This document shows, piece after piece, positions 8,565 through 17,696 of a stretch of 64,000 nucleotides of DNA. The translations under genes were made by a program, and so were the position numbers. Numbering within the stretch: position 1 is the stretch's first letter; every line of letters begins with the position of its first letter. Source of the DNA: Candidatus Rhodoblastus alkanivorans (GTDB taxonomy: Bacteria; Pseudomonadota; Alphaproteobacteria; Rhizobiales; Beijerinckiaceae). Below the pieces are notes generated by a model. The model had not been told where the DNA came from, made no database searches, and saw nothing but the letters and a program-made list of their open reading frames with translations. The DNA lies in NCBI RefSeq assembly GCF_022760755.1, contig NZ_JAIVFP010000001.1:3762001-3826000 (forward strand), in the 5' to 3' direction.

Positions 8565-9602
8565 ATGAAAATCTGTATCGTCACGGACGCCTGGCGTCCC
8601 CAGGTCAACGGCGTCGTCGTCACCCTTTCCAACCTCATCGCGGCGGGCGAAAAGCTCGGCCATGAATTCGTGGTGATCGGCCCGGACCAGTTCCACACCA
8701 TCGCCGCGCCGTCCTATCCCGAAATCCGGCTGGCGCTCACCAGCCCCAAGGCGGTCGGCGAATTGATCCGCGCCCATCGGCCCGACCATATCCATATCGC
8801 CACCGAAGGCCCGCTCGGCGTCGCTGCGAGCTATTGGTGCCCGCGCAACGGCGAATTGTTCACCACCTCCTACCACACCCGTTTTCCCGAATATGTCGAG
8901 GCGCGCTGGCCGATCCCCGCCGCCTGGTCCTACGCCGCCCTGCGCCGGTTCCATTCCGGGAGCGCCGGCCTGATGGTCGCGACCCAGACCCTCGCCGACG
9001 ATCTTTCCGCGCGGGGGTTCCAGCGTCCCATGTTGTGGCCGCGCGGCGTGGACCAGACCCTGTTCCGCCCGGTCGAGGATTTGCCGACGGAACTCAAAAG
9101 CCTGCCGCGCCCATTTTTCCTTTATTGCGGCCGGGTCGCGCCGGAAAAGAACATCGAGGCATTTCTCACCCTCGACCTGCCGGGCTCGAAGATCGTGGTC
9201 GGCGACGGACCGTCGCGCCTGCCTCTGCAGGAGCGTTTCCCGAAAGCGCTGTTCGTCGGCGTCAAGGCGCGGCACAATCTGGCGCCTTATTATTCGGCGG
9301 CCGATGTCTTCGTCTTCCCCAGCCGCACCGACACTTTCGGCAATGTGATGATCGAGGCCCTGGCCTGCGGCGCGCCAGTCGCGGCCTTTCCCGTCCCCGG
9401 CCCGATCGACGTCATCACCGATCCGCGCGTCGGGCTCCTGAGCGAGGACCTGCGCGCCGCCTGCCTCGGCGCGCTCCAACTTTCGCGCGCCGACTGCCGG
9501 GCGCATGCCGCGCGCTACACCTGGCCGGAAAGCGCGCGCATCTTCATCGACAATATTTTCCGCGCCCGCGCCGCGGCGCTGACCCGGCGCGCCTCGGCCT
9601 GA
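8565..9602 (+). CDS. Glycosyltransferase family 4 (GT-B fold)
   Basis: The 345-residue enzyme begins with the family's nucleotide-sugar fold (MKICIVTDAWRPQVNGVVVTL), which also fixes the ATG at 8565. It contains YCGRVAPEKNIEAFL and the donor-site motif FVFPSRTDTFGNVMIEALACG with its EX7E glutamate. The N-terminal pattern resembles alpha-mannosyl and glycolipid transferases of the MgtA/SqdX type, so a membrane glycolipid or glycan substrate is plausible but not proven. No SD-like sequence is clear. The gene is single, with a palindromic repeat downstream (9619-9642). Confidence 0.85.
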   Translation: MKICIVTDAWRPQVNGVVVTLSNLIAAGEKLGHEFVVIGPDQFHTIAAPSYPEIRLALTSPKAVGELIRAHRPDHIHIATEGPLGVAASYWCPRNGELFTTSYHTRFPEYVEARWPIPAAWSYAALRRFHSGSAGLMVATQTLADDLSARGFQRPMLWPRGVDQTLFRPVEDLPTELKSLPRPFFLYCGRVAPEKNIEAFLTLDLPGSKIVVGDGPSRLPLQERFPKALFVGVKARHNLAPYYSAADVFVFPSRTDTFGNVMIEALACGAPVAAFPVPGPIDVITDPRVGLLSEDLRAACLGALQLSRADCRAHAARYTWPESARIFIDNIFRARAAALTRRASA

Positions 9603-9618
9603 GGTCGAGCGCCTATAT

Positions 9619-9642
9619 CGAAAAAGCGGACGCCGGTTTTTC
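9619..9642. repeat. Short interrupted palindrome (GAAAAA..CGG family)
   Basis: The near-palindrome CGAAAAAGCGG-ACG-CCGGTTTTTC lies between convergent genes. Related copies occur at 25575-25599 and 25788-25814. Elements of this form are common between genes in Rhizobiales genomes. Here it may act as a stem-loop between the GT4 and DUF938 genes. Confidence 0.55.
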
Positions 9643-9664
9643 CCCACGACGCGTCACGCGCGTC

Positions 9665-10267
9665 CTAAAGCTTTCGGAAGATTAGGCCCAGATTGTTCGC
9701 GGCCGTTTCAATGATCTCCAGTTCCGAAAAGTCGTTGTCCCGCGCCACGGCCTCGACCGCCGCAAGTTCGCGCAAACCCCATTCCGGATTTTGCGCGCGC
9801 AAACGAGCGTCGAAAGCGCGAAGGGCCGGCGCGGTTTCGACGCCGTCGCGCAAGAACGGGCCATGGATAAAAAGCCTGGCGCCCGGCGGGAGCAGGTCAT
9901 AAGCCTGATAGAACAGCCCCTCGGTCGCAGGCCAGGGCGCGACATGAAGCAAGTCGATGCAAAAAACGGCGTCGGCCGTGCAGATAGGCCGCGGCGGACG
10001 CCGGGCGTCGAGCGCGATGGCAGGCCGCACATTCCATGTCCGCTTCCAGGCGACCCAGGCGTCGATGCTCGCCCTCGCGTTGGGATCGATGTCCGACGGT
10101 TGAAACGTCAGGAGCGGCAGGGCGGCGGCGAAATGGACGATATGCTCGCCGGTGCCGCTGCCGATTTCGAGCGCCAGCCCTCTCCGCGGCAGAACGCCGC
10201 GCAGAATCGCGAGAATGGCGTCGCGGTTGCGGGCGACCGCCGGCGCGTGGAGGCGGGGATCGATCAT
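9665..10267 (-). CDS. DUF938 family SAM-dependent methyltransferase-like protein (copy A)
   Basis: The 200-residue protein has a SAM-binding loop (LALEIGSGTGEHIVHFA) and the family-typical start MIDPRLHAPAVARNRDAIL. DUF938 proteins are predicted methyltransferases of unknown substrate. ATG at 10267 was chosen because it aligns exactly with the paralogue upstream. It lies 32 bases downstream of copy B in the same direction, so the two are probably one operon from a tandem duplication. The C-terminal NPEWGLRELAAVEAVARDND is shared almost unchanged between copies. Confidence 0.87.
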   Translation of the reverse strand: MIDPRLHAPAVARNRDAILAILRGVLPRRGLALEIGSGTGEHIVHFAAALPLLTFQPSDIDPNARASIDAWVAWKRTWNVRPAIALDARRPPRPICTADAVFCIDLLHVAPWPATEGLFYQAYDLLPPGARLFIHGPFLRDGVETAPALRAFDARLRAQNPEWGLRELAAVEAVARDNDFSELEIIETAANNLGLIFRKL

Positions 10268-10299
10268 GCCCGCGCGAAGCGAAAAATATGCCGCCGCTC

Positions 10300-10902
10300 T
10301 TAGATGCGGCGGAAGATGACGCTCAGATTGTTCGCCGGCATTTCGACGATCCGCGGCGCGGAAAAATCGTTGTCCCGCGCGACCGCCTCGACGGCGGCGA
10401 GATCGCGCAGGCCCCATTCCGGATTCTGCCCGCGCAGCCAGGCGTCGAAGGCGAGATTGCTCTCCGCCGTCGCCACTCCCGCCCGCGCGAAGGGGCCATA
10501 GAGATAAAGGACCGCGCCGGGGGCGAGTATTTCATAGGCATGGCGGAACAGGCCCTCGGTCGCCGCCCAGGGCGAGATGTGAGCCATGTTGATGCACAGG
10601 ATCGCATCGGCCCAGGACAAAGGCCAGGGCGGGCGCGACGCGTCGAGCGCGACCGCCGGCCGGACATTGGGCAGGGCGCTCGCCGCGATCCAGGCGTCAA
10701 TGCTCGCCCGCGCTCCCGGGTCGGGGTCGGAAGGCTGAAACTGCAGGCCGGGAAACGCGGCGGCGAAATAAGCGGCATGCTCGCCGGAGCCGCTGGCGAT
10801 TTCGAGCGCCAGCCCTTTCGACGGAAGGATCTGGCGCAGGACGTCGAGAATCGGCTCGCGGTTGCGGGCGGCGGCTGGAGCGAAGAGGCGCGGATCGGTC
10901 AT
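10300..10902 (-). CDS. DUF938 family SAM-dependent methyltransferase-like protein (copy B)
   Basis: This 200-residue paralogue of copy A aligns without gaps over the full length. The SAM loop is LALEIASGSGEHAAYFA, and the start MTDPRLFAPAAARNREPIL mirrors copy A. A G-rich stretch abuts the ATG at 10902; an alternative ATG six codons upstream (10920) cannot be excluded. The copies differ mainly between about residues 75 and 135, including WADAILCINMAHISPW here against TADAVFCIDLLHVAPW in copy A, so substrates may have diverged. Function is unknown. Confidence 0.87.
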   Translation of the reverse strand: MTDPRLFAPAAARNREPILDVLRQILPSKGLALEIASGSGEHAAYFAAAFPGLQFQPSDPDPGARASIDAWIAASALPNVRPAVALDASRPPWPLSWADAILCINMAHISPWAATEGLFRHAYEILAPGAVLYLYGPFARAGVATAESNLAFDAWLRGQNPEWGLRDLAAVEAVARDNDFSAPRIVEMPANNLSVIFRRI

Positions 10903-11004
10903 CCCCCTTTCATAAGGCAAGCGGCGCGGCTTCGAAAGCCGCTTGCGCGCCAGCTAACGCCGCTCGCGCGTCATGAGCCAAGCGGGACCCTGTCATGTGT
11001 AGTT

Positions 11005-11030
11005 TGCACTGCACAAATCGCTGCACTGCA
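11005..11030. promoter_or_regulatory. Direct repeat in the promoter region of the small secreted protein gene
   Basis: TGCACTGCA occurs exactly twice, at 11005-11013 and 11022-11030, with starts 17 bases apart, followed by an AT-rich stretch (11031-11054). A regulator or sigma-factor contact is possible; I cannot name it. Confidence 0.35.
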
Positions 11031-11076
11031 CTATTTTAGACTTTAGTATCAAACGCCTCTCTGAAAGGATAAAAAC

Positions 11077-11466
11077 ATGCAGAATGCGCGTCATCTGCTC
11101 GCCGCCACGCTCGCCGCCGCGGGCCTTTTCGCCTCGGCTGGCCTCGCTTCGGCTCGGGACAACACGGCACAAACAGTCAAGCCCTATCAGGGCGTCATGC
11201 TCGATGTCGGATCGAAGCAGTTGGGCGGCTATTTCGTCGCCGCCGACGGCCGCTGCAAACTGACGGCGATCGTCGCCGACGGCTATCATGAAGACCGCGC
11301 GCCGGCCTATTCCGCCATGCGCGTGCAATTGACGGTCGATGTCGGCAAGCCGGCCCAATTGGACACGGCCGAAGGCAAGGCGGTTCAGTTCGAATGTCTG
11401 AACGGCGCCCAGGCGATGAAGGCTTCGTTGCTCGATCGGCTCGCCTATTACGCTCCGGCCAAGTAA
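11077..11466 (+). CDS. Small secreted protein of unknown function
   Basis: The 129-residue product begins with a typical Sec signal peptide (MQNARHLLAATLAAAGLF, cleavage after ASA), preceded by GAAAGGA. The mature part of about 100 residues has two cysteines (GRCKL and FECLNG), suggesting one periplasmic disulfide, and is predicted mainly beta. I do not recognise a family. The gene is single, with a direct repeat upstream and a stem-loop downstream (11496-11521). Confidence 0.8.
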   Translation: MQNARHLLAATLAAAGLFASAGLASARDNTAQTVKPYQGVMLDVGSKQLGGYFVAADGRCKLTAIVADGYHEDRAPAYSAMRVQLTVDVGKPAQLDTAEGKAVQFECLNGAQAMKASLLDRLAYYAPAK

Positions 11467-11495
11467 GACCCGGCTGGAAATTTTGCGAATGACGA

Positions 11496-11521
11496 ACGCG
11501 CGGCGACCTTTCGCCGCGCGT
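11496..11521 (+). terminator. Stem-loop after the small secreted protein gene
   Basis: A perfect 11-bp GC-rich stem (11496-11506 with 11511-11521) closes a 4-base loop. The following bases are only moderately T-rich (CATTATTG), so termination efficiency is uncertain. Confidence 0.6.
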
Positions 11522-11656
11522 CATTATTGCGCGCGGGCACGGCAATTGACGCGGGCAATTTCTGGCGGGAAAGCGCGCATCTGCGCCGACGCCGGCGCAT
11601 CCCGGTCGCCGCCCTGCGCCGGCGCACGCCCGTCTGAACGCCCAATGGTGTCCTAT

Positions 11657-12133
11657 TCAGAATTCGGCCGTCGCCTGTCTCGCGCTTTGAGGCGCCACGC
11701 GAAGAACAGCGCCATTTTCCAGAATCACCGGAATGAGCGCTTGCTTTTCGGTCGCGCCTGCTTTTATGGCGGCGTCGAGCGCACCGAAAAGCCGCGACGC
11801 GCCGGCGCGCGAAGTCACGGAAATCATCTCGCCGTCGGTGACAAACCGGAACCAATGCGTGACGCCCGCGGGCACGTGGGCGACGGCGCCGGGTCCGAGC
11901 CGCTGGCTCAAGTCTCCAGCGCCGATTTCGACTTCGCCCGTCACGATATAGAACGTTTCGTCCCATTCATGGGCGTGGGGAGGAGGGCCCTGCCCGGCGT
12001 CTCCCTGCTGCCGAAACAGCTCGAGCCCGCCAGAGCGGCCTGAATCGACGAGAACGGTGATTCGCTCGCCAAGAACGTTCAAAGGCTGCGGCAATTCCGC
12101 GCACGACGCCATGAAAGGTTGCGTTTGCGCCAT
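11657..12133 (-). CDS. Cupin-domain protein, probable MarR-regulated enzyme
   Basis: The 158-residue single-domain cupin carries the metal-binding pattern PPPHAHEWDETFYIVTGEVE (His, His, Glu) and a second-motif histidine in VPAGVTHWFRF. This fits a small dioxygenase, isomerase or binding protein; the substrate is unknown. The ATG at 12133 follows GGAGGG by four bases, which decides it against the upstream in-frame codons. The gene is transcribed away from a marR gene and shares with it an operator at 12149-12185, so it is probably that repressor's target. Confidence 0.85.
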   Translation of the reverse strand: MAQTQPFMASCAELPQPLNVLGERITVLVDSGRSGGLELFRQQGDAGQGPPPHAHEWDETFYIVTGEVEIGAGDLSQRLGPGAVAHVPAGVTHWFRFVTDGEMISVTSRAGASRLFGALDAAIKAGATEKQALIPVILENGAVLRVAPQSARQATAEF

Positions 12134-12148
12134 CGTTCCCTCCATATA

Positions 12149-12185
12149 GACAGATAACCTGTCTGATATAGACATGCTATCTGTC
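12149..12185. promoter_or_regulatory. Nested palindromic MarR-type operator
   Basis: An outer perfect inverted repeat GACAGATA/TATCTGTC (12149-12156, 12178-12185) encloses an inner one, TGTCT-N5-AGACA (12160-12174). It lies in the 71-base gap between the divergent cupin and marR starts, ending 19 bases before the marR ATG. The arrangement suggests autorepression plus control of the cupin gene. Confidence 0.7.
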
Positions 12186-12204
12186 CAATGTCAATTTGTG
12201 GCTC

Positions 12205-12657
12205 ATGGAACAGACCAATATCCGATTACGGCGGCGGACTTTTGGCGGCTTGCTGCAATTCGCCGCCGAAACCCTGCGCGCCCGCGTCTATTCCCGGCTT
12301 GCCGAAGTTGGCTTTCCGGACATCCGCCCCGCCCATTCACGCCTTTTCCGAAATTTGACCGAGAACGGCTCTCGCGTGTCGGACCTCGCCGAACGCGCTC
12401 AGATGACCAAGCAAAGCATGGCCTATCTGGCGGATAGCCTGGCGGCGGCGGGCTACGTGAAGTTTGAGCCGGATCCGACCGACGGCCGAGCCAAACTGGT
12501 GCAGCTCACCGCAAGGGGGCGGGCGGCGTCGGAGGCTTTGATTCAGCTCAGCACTGACAGCGAGGCGGCGTTCGCGGATGTCCTCGGAGCTGAGGAAATG
12601 CGGGAGTTGCGGCGACTTCTGGAGCTTTTCGTCGATCGCTTCAGCGCGGCGTCATAG
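12205..12657 (+). CDS. MarR-family transcriptional regulator
   Basis: The 150-residue winged-helix protein has a recognition region [45 protein letters not shown], including the DxR wing motif typical of MarR. ATG at 12205 gives the natural N-terminus; an in-frame TTG at 12196 is less likely. It probably represses itself and the divergent cupin gene through the operator at 12149-12185, released by a small ligand. Its stop overlaps the convergent pyrD stop by six bases. Confidence 0.9.
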   Translation: MEQTNIRLRRRTFGGLLQFAAETLRARVYSRLAEVGFPDIRPAHSRLFRNLTENGSRVSDLAERAQMTKQSMAYLADSLAAAGYVKFEPDPTDGRAKLVQLTARGRAASEALIQLSTDSEAAFADVLGAEEMRELRRLLELFVDRFSAAS

Positions 12658-13725
12658 CCAATCCTGGACCGCGCTGCCAACGGCCGGGCCGATCGCGCGC
12701 AGTTTTCGCGCCTGCAAATGGGCGACCAGCCCGTTCTTGATGCGCGCGACGAGGCTGAGGCCCTCGTAAACCAGCGAGGAATAGAGCTGGATCAAAGTCG
12801 CGCCGGCCTCGATCTTGGCCCAGGCGGCTTCCGGCGAATCGACGCCGCCGACCCCGATCAGCGGAAACTGCCCTTCGACGCGGATAAAAGTCTGCGCCAG
12901 CATGCGGGTGGCGAGCGAAAACAGCGGCGCGCCGGACAGGCCGCCGGTCTCTTTGCGCGCCTCGTCGCGCAGCGAATCGGATCGGGAAATCGTGGTGTTG
13001 GAGACGATCATGCCATCGACGCCGCGCGCGCGGGCGACCGCCACGACGTCGTCGAGTTCGGCCAGGCTAACGTCCGGCGCGATCTTCAGCAGCACCGGCC
13101 GGCGCGGCTCGATTGCGGCGACCGCGTCGCGGGCGTCAAGCACGCGGGCAAGCAGGTTATCGAGCGCGTCCCGCTGTTGCAGGTCGCGCAGGCCGGGCGT
13201 GTTGGGCGAGGAAATATTGACGGTGAAATAAGAGGCGACGTCGGCGAAGGCCTCGATTCCGGCGACATAATCGGCGGCGCGGTCGGACGAATCCTTGTTG
13301 GCGCCGATATTGACGCCCACCACCCCGCCGCGCGCGCCGCGCGCCGCCAGGCGGTCATGGGCGTCGGCGTGACCGCCATTATTGAAGCCGAAACGATTGA
13401 TGATCGCGCGATCCTCATGCAGGCGGAAAAGACGCGGCCGCGGGTTTCCTCCTTGAGGGCGCGGGGTGAGCGTGCCGACTTCGGTAAAGCCGAAACCGAG
13501 ACGAAGAAGGGGAGCGGGGACGCGGGCGTCCTTGTCGAAACCAGCCGCCATGCCGATCGGATTGGGGAAGTCGAGGCCGAAGACGGTCTGGCCGAGCGTT
13601 TCATGATCGGCGGGCGGCGGCGGCAGGGGCATGCGCTCCAGCGCGAAAATCGTCAGATTATGCGCGCGCTCGGCATCGATCGCATGGAGAAAGGGCAGAG
13701 CGAAAGAATCGAAAAATCCCATCAT
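12652..13725 (-). CDS. pyrD: Dihydroorotate dehydrogenase (quinone), class 2
   Basis: This membrane-associated FMN enzyme oxidises dihydroorotate to orotate in pyrimidine synthesis and passes electrons to quinone. The 357-residue protein has the class 2 N-terminal helix, [31 protein letters not shown], and [11 protein letters not shown] with the catalytic serine. The FMN-phosphate region is [25 protein letters not shown]. Its start overlaps the stop of the DUF952 gene by four bases (ATGA form), implying coupling. Two adjacent ATGs (13725 and 13722) are both possible starts. Confidence 0.96.
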   Translation of the reverse strand: MMGFFDSFALPFLHAIDAERAHNLTIFALERMPLPPPPADHETLGQTVFGLDFPNPIGMAAGFDKDARVPAPLLRLGFGFTEVGTLTPRPQGGNPRPRLFRLHEDRAIINRFGFNNGGHADAHDRLAARGARGGVVGVNIGANKDSSDRAADYVAGIEAFADVASYFTVNISSPNTPGLRDLQQRDALDNLLARVLDARDAVAAIEPRRPVLLKIAPDVSLAELDDVVAVARARGVDGMIVSNTTISRSDSLRDEARKETGGLSGAPLFSLATRMLAQTFIRVEGQFPLIGVGGVDSPEAAWAKIEAGATLIQLYSSLVYEGLSLVARIKNGLVAHLQARKLRAIGPAVGSAVQDWL

Positions 13726-14066
13726 TCCAGCAGTCCGGAAAAATCATGCGCGCCGTTGGCGCGGCGGTCGAGGGGAAGCGCGAAACGGGCGAGCCCGGTC
13801 GGCAGCGGCGCGTAAAGATGAGGAAACAAAGCGCCGCCGCGCGAAACCTCGTAAACCAACTTGTCGCCGAGGTCCTGCTCCTCGACCGCAACCAGCAGGA
13901 GATGGTCCCGGCCGGCGAAATGTTTCGCCGCGGTCTCTTCGACCTGGGCGGCGGTCGAGAAATGGATGAAGCCGTCAGCGCGGTCGATGGCCGCTCCTTC
14001 GAACAATCCGCGCCCGCGCGCGTCTTCCCATTCGTCGGCCGCGACGATTTTATAGATGAGCGCCAA
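13722..14066 (-). CDS. DUF952 family protein
   Basis: A compact protein of 114 residues begins [11 protein letters not shown] and contains [25 protein letters not shown], the conserved DUF952 signature. The family is cytosolic and of unknown function, often beside pyrD in alphaproteobacteria, as here. The likely start is TTG at 14066, which follows GGGGGGAG by about three bases. This gives the normal family length, whereas a longer frame upstream would add about 33 unrelated residues. It overlaps pyrD by four bases. Confidence 0.8.
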   Translation of the reverse strand: MALIYKIVAADEWEDARGRGLFEGAAIDRADGFIHFSTAAQVEETAAKHFAGRDHLLLVAVEEQDLGDKLVYEVSRGGALFPHLYAPLPTGLARFALPLDRRANGAHDFSGLLE

Positions 14067-14178
14067 ATTCTCCCCCCGGACCGGCGATTTACAGCATTCT
14101 TTTTGCCCTTTCGCCAGCCGCGCGCAACGGATAAAAGCGAGGGCGCAAACGCCAAAGCCTGACACGTTGCCAAAAAAA

Positions 14179-15858
14179 ATGACCGAAATCGCCTCCCAGC
14201 TCGCCGAATTCGCCCGCCAATCGAACGCCTGGCCGTTCGAGGAGGCGAAAAAACTCGTGGCGCGCGTGGAGCGCAGCGGACAGAAACAGGTCCTGTTCGA
14301 GACCGGCTATGGTCCCTCGGGACTGCCCCATATCGGCACTTTCGGCGAGGTCGCGCGCACGACCATGGTGCGCCACGCCTTCGAAACCCTGACCCAGGGC
14401 AAGATCGCCGCGCGGCTTCTGGCCTTTTCCGACGATCTCGACGGCTTGCGCAAAGTTCCGGACAATATTCCCAACAAGGATCTGGTCGCGGCCCATCTCG
14501 GCAAGCCATTGACCCAGGTTCCGGACCCTTTTGGCGAATATCCGAGCTTCGGCGCACATAACAACGCGCGGCTGCGCGCCTTTCTCGACGCCTTTGGTTT
14601 CGAATATGAATTCGCCTCGGCGACGCAATATTACCAATCCGGCCGTTTCGACGCGACATTGCTGAAAATGCTGGCGCGCTACGACGCCGTCCAGGCGATC
14701 ATGCTGCCGTCGCTGCGCGCCGAGCGCGCGGCGTCTTACGCGCCCTTCCTGCCGATCCATCCCACGACCGGAATCGTGATGCAGGTTCCGCTCGAAGAAA
14801 TCGACGTCGCGCGCGGGCTCATCGCCTGGCGCGACCCGGACACGGGCGAGCGCTTCGAAACCCCGGTGACCGGGGGCCATTGTAAATTACAGTGGAAGCC
14901 GGACTGGGCGATGCGCTGGTGCGCGCTCGGCGTCGATTACGAAATGGCCGGCAAGGACCTGATCGATTCGGTCAAGCTTTCGGGCGAGATCGCCCGCGCG
15001 CTCGATTGCGCGCCGCCGGAGGGCTTTAACTACGAATTGTTCCTCGACGAGAATGGGCAGAAGATTTCCAAGTCCAAGGGCAACGGCCTGACCATTGACG
15101 AATGGCTGCGCTACGCCAGCCCGGAATCGCTCGCCTTCTTCATGTATTGGAAGCCGCGCGAGGCCAAAAGACTCTATTTCGACGTGATTCCCAAGGCGGT
15201 GGACGAATATCTCGCCTTTCTCGACGCTTATCCCCGCCAGGACTGGAAATTGCGGCTCGGCAATCCCGCCTGGCATATCCATGCCGGGAACCCACCGCCG
15301 CCCGAATTCATCGCCCATGCCGGCGAAGCGAAAGGAACGGCGATTTCTTTCGGCATGCTCCTGAACCTCGCGGCGGTGGCCAACAGCGAGGACCCCGCGG
15401 TGCTGTGGGGCTTCCTGCGCCGCTATGCGCCCGAGGCGAGCCCGGAAAAATTTCCCCGCCTCGACCGCATGATCCAATACGCCGTGGTCTATTTCCGCGA
15501 TTTCGTGCGGCCCAAAAAAGTCTATCGCGCGGCGGATGAGGTCGAGCGCGCCGCGCTCGAAAAGCTGTCCGAGGCGCTCGCCGGCCTGCCGCCCGACCCG
15601 AGCGCGGAAGACGTCCAGACCCTGCTCTATGACGTCGCGCGCCCCATCCCGCGCTATCAGAATTTTGCCGCCAAGAGCGCGACTCCGGAAAAGCCGGGCG
15701 TGTCGAACGATTGGTTCTCCATGCTCTATCAGGTGCTGCTCGGCGAAGCGCGCGGCCCCCGCTTCGGCTCCTTCGTCGCGCTTTACGGCGTGGACAACGC
15801 CCGCGCCTTGATCGCCGACGCTCTTGCGGGGAAATTTTTGGCGCCGGCGTCGGTTTGA
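14179..15858 (+). CDS. lysS: Lysyl-tRNA synthetase, class I (archaeal type)
   Basis: The enzyme charges tRNA-Lys. The 559-residue protein is of the class I form found in archaea and many alphaproteobacteria, not the class II form of E. coli. The Rossmann signatures are PHIGTFGE (HIGH motif) and KISKSKGN (KMSKS motif). [18 protein letters not shown] near the N-terminus fixes the frame. ATG at 14179 gives the best N-terminus, though no strong ribosome site precedes it. The 3' end overlaps the convergent glycosyltransferase gene by 76 bases. Confidence 0.96.
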   Translation: MTEIASQLAEFARQSNAWPFEEAKKLVARVERSGQKQVLFETGYGPSGLPHIGTFGEVARTTMVRHAFETLTQGKIAARLLAFSDDLDGLRKVPDNIPNKDLVAAHLGKPLTQVPDPFGEYPSFGAHNNARLRAFLDAFGFEYEFASATQYYQSGRFDATLLKMLARYDAVQAIMLPSLRAERAASYAPFLPIHPTTGIVMQVPLEEIDVARGLIAWRDPDTGERFETPVTGGHCKLQWKPDWAMRWCALGVDYEMAGKDLIDSVKLSGEIARALDCAPPEGFNYELFLDENGQKISKSKGNGLTIDEWLRYASPESLAFFMYWKPREAKRLYFDVIPKAVDEYLAFLDAYPRQDWKLRLGNPAWHIHAGNPPPPEFIAHAGEAKGTAISFGMLLNLAAVANSEDPAVLWGFLRRYAPEASPEKFPRLDRMIQYAVVYFRDFVRPKKVYRAADEVERAALEKLSEALAGLPPDPSAEDVQTLLYDVARPIPRYQNFAAKSATPEKPGVSNDWFSMLYQVLLGEARGPRFGSFVALYGVDNARALIADALAGKFLAPASV

Positions 15859-17696
15859 GCCGGCCGCGGCGTGTGTTCGGTCTTGGTCCACACGAACGGC
15901 CGGCGTGTCCATTCCCATAGAGCCCGCCAGGCGGCGGCGCTCAGCAGCAGCAGATAGAACGGCGCAAGCAAAAGAAGCGGCGAGGCTTTCAGGCCGCGCC
16001 GTTTCATGCCAAGCGCCATCGGCGCGATCAGCGCGGCGAGGCCGAACAGCCCAACGCTCAGGTTGAGGGCGGCGAAGAAAAGGCGCGTGGCGTTCGCCGG
16101 CGCCAGCAGGTCGCCGTAAATGAGGTCACGGGCGAAGCGCGCGCTGTAGAACGGCCCGAACAAAGGGCCGGCGATCAGGCTCGACATGGCGCTGAGCGCG
16201 GAAAAACTCTGGATCAGGCCGATCTTGCGGACATGCTTGCGCGGCGTGCGCAGGAAGACCGCAAGGGTTTGCATCCAGCCCTTCATCCAGCGCGACCTTT
16301 GCCCGAGCCAGCTCGCAATGTCGGTCGGCGCGTCTTCGTAAGTCGTCGCCGCGATCACCCCGACCTCATAGCCGAGGCGCGCGAAGCGCAAGCCGAGATC
16401 GGCGTCCTCGGTGACGTTCCAGGCGTCCCAGCCGACCACCCGGCGCAGAATGTCGGTGCGGAAATGATTTGACGTGCCCCCGAGCGGCAGCGGCAGGCCG
16501 AGCGCGGCAAGGCCCGGATTGATGACGTCGAACAAAGCGGCGTAGCCGATGGCGAAAAAATAGGACAGCCAGCTTTCATGGCCGTTGTCGATCGCAAGTC
16601 GCGCCTGAAAACAGGCGACGCGCGGCCCGGCGACGGCGAAGGCCGCCGCCGCCGCGCGTAGTTGCCCCGGCTCGGGCCGGTCCTCGGCGTCGAGGATCGT
16701 CAGCAGACGCCCGCGCGCCAGCGGCAAAGCGACGTTCAGCGCGCGCGGCTTGGTGCGCGGCGCGCCGCGCGGCGCCACGACAATTTCGGCATAAGGCGGC
16801 AATCCGGCGGCGCGCAAGGCCTGCGCGGTGCCCGGATCGTCAGGCTCGACCACGATCTTCAGGTCGAGTTTCGCGCAAGGATAATCGAGCGCCCGGATCG
16901 CGCGTAAAAATTGCGCGGCGACGCCGGCCTCACGATACATCGGCGCGACGATGGTGAAAGTCGGCAGATCGCGGTCGCACAAAGGGGGCGGCGGCGGGCT
17001 GGTCGGCGTCCGGCTCGCGGCCAGGGCGCACAGCCGCACATAGATCCCGCCCAGGAACAGCGCCGAGAGAAAGGACGAGGCGAAGACGAGCAGTTCCGAC
17101 GACAAAGCGAACAGGCCAGCCAGCACGACAAGGCTGAAAAGCATGGTCAGCCGGTTGCTCCAGCGCAATTGCGGGGCGTTGGCGCTGAGCCGCGAATCGG
17201 CGCGCGACAAAGCGTAACTGGCGTCGTCGGACAAAGCGCGGCGGCCCTTGGCGCGGACGAGCGCCGAAAAAATCGCCGGCGCGCAGATCGCGACGCGACG
17301 GGCGGCGCCGGAGCCAAGCGCCAGCAGCTTGCGAACGTCACGGCCGCGCGGCGCCATCAGCCAGTCGAAATTTTCGCGCCCTGGATCGGCGCGGGCGACG
17401 CTGGCGCGCAGCGCGGCCCGATAATCGAAACCGGGCGCGAGCGCCGCCGCGCGCTCGACATAGGCGCAGTTGAGGCGCCGCGCCAACGCCCGGTAATAAA
17501 GGCTTTCCTCGATCAACCCTTCGGCGATGAGAACCTCGTCGGCGCCGGCGCCCTGGGCGCGGGCGCGCCGCGCCGCATGGTTCAGCGCTTTCACGCCGAC
17601 CCCCTCGGCGGCGAGAAAGGCGATTTCGGGCGGCCAATCCTCGGCGCCATCGGCTTCAAAACTTCGGCCGCTGCGGTATAAAGGCCCAGGATTCAT
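15783..17696 (-). CDS. Membrane glycosyltransferase family 2 with N-terminal MshEN-like domain
   Basis: The 637-residue protein has an N-terminal region (about residues 25-115; [20 protein letters not shown]) resembling the GspE/MshEN domain, two helices near residues 180-225, a GT2 catalytic domain, and several C-terminal helices. Catalytic motifs are VVEPDD, LDAEDRP, TEDADLG and QRSRWMKGW, as in processive beta-glycan synthases such as cellulose synthase. It probably makes or exports a polysaccharide, and the N-terminal domain could sense a nucleotide. Its ATG overlaps the divergent lipoprotein ATG (CATG at 17694-17697), and its 3' end overlaps lysS by 76 bases. Confidence 0.88.
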   Translation of the reverse strand: MNPGPLYRSGRSFEADGAEDWPPEIAFLAAEGVGVKALNHAARRARAQGAGADEVLIAEGLIEESLYYRALARRLNCAYVERAAALAPGFDYRAALRASVARADPGRENFDWLMAPRGRDVRKLLALGSGAARRVAICAPAIFSALVRAKGRRALSDDASYALSRADSRLSANAPQLRWSNRLTMLFSLVVLAGLFALSSELLVFASSFLSALFLGGIYVRLCALAASRTPTSPPPPPLCDRDLPTFTIVAPMYREAGVAAQFLRAIRALDYPCAKLDLKIVVEPDDPGTAQALRAAGLPPYAEIVVAPRGAPRTKPRALNVALPLARGRLLTILDAEDRPEPGQLRAAAAAFAVAGPRVACFQARLAIDNGHESWLSYFFAIGYAALFDVINPGLAALGLPLPLGGTSNHFRTDILRRVVGWDAWNVTEDADLGLRFARLGYEVGVIAATTYEDAPTDIASWLGQRSRWMKGWMQTLAVFLRTPRKHVRKIGLIQSFSALSAMSSLIAGPLFGPFYSARFARDLIYGDLLAPANATRLFFAALNLSVGLFGLAALIAPMALGMKRRGLKASPLLLLAPFYLLLLSAAAWRALWEWTRRPFVWTKTEHTPRPAQTDAGAKNFPARASAIKARALSTP

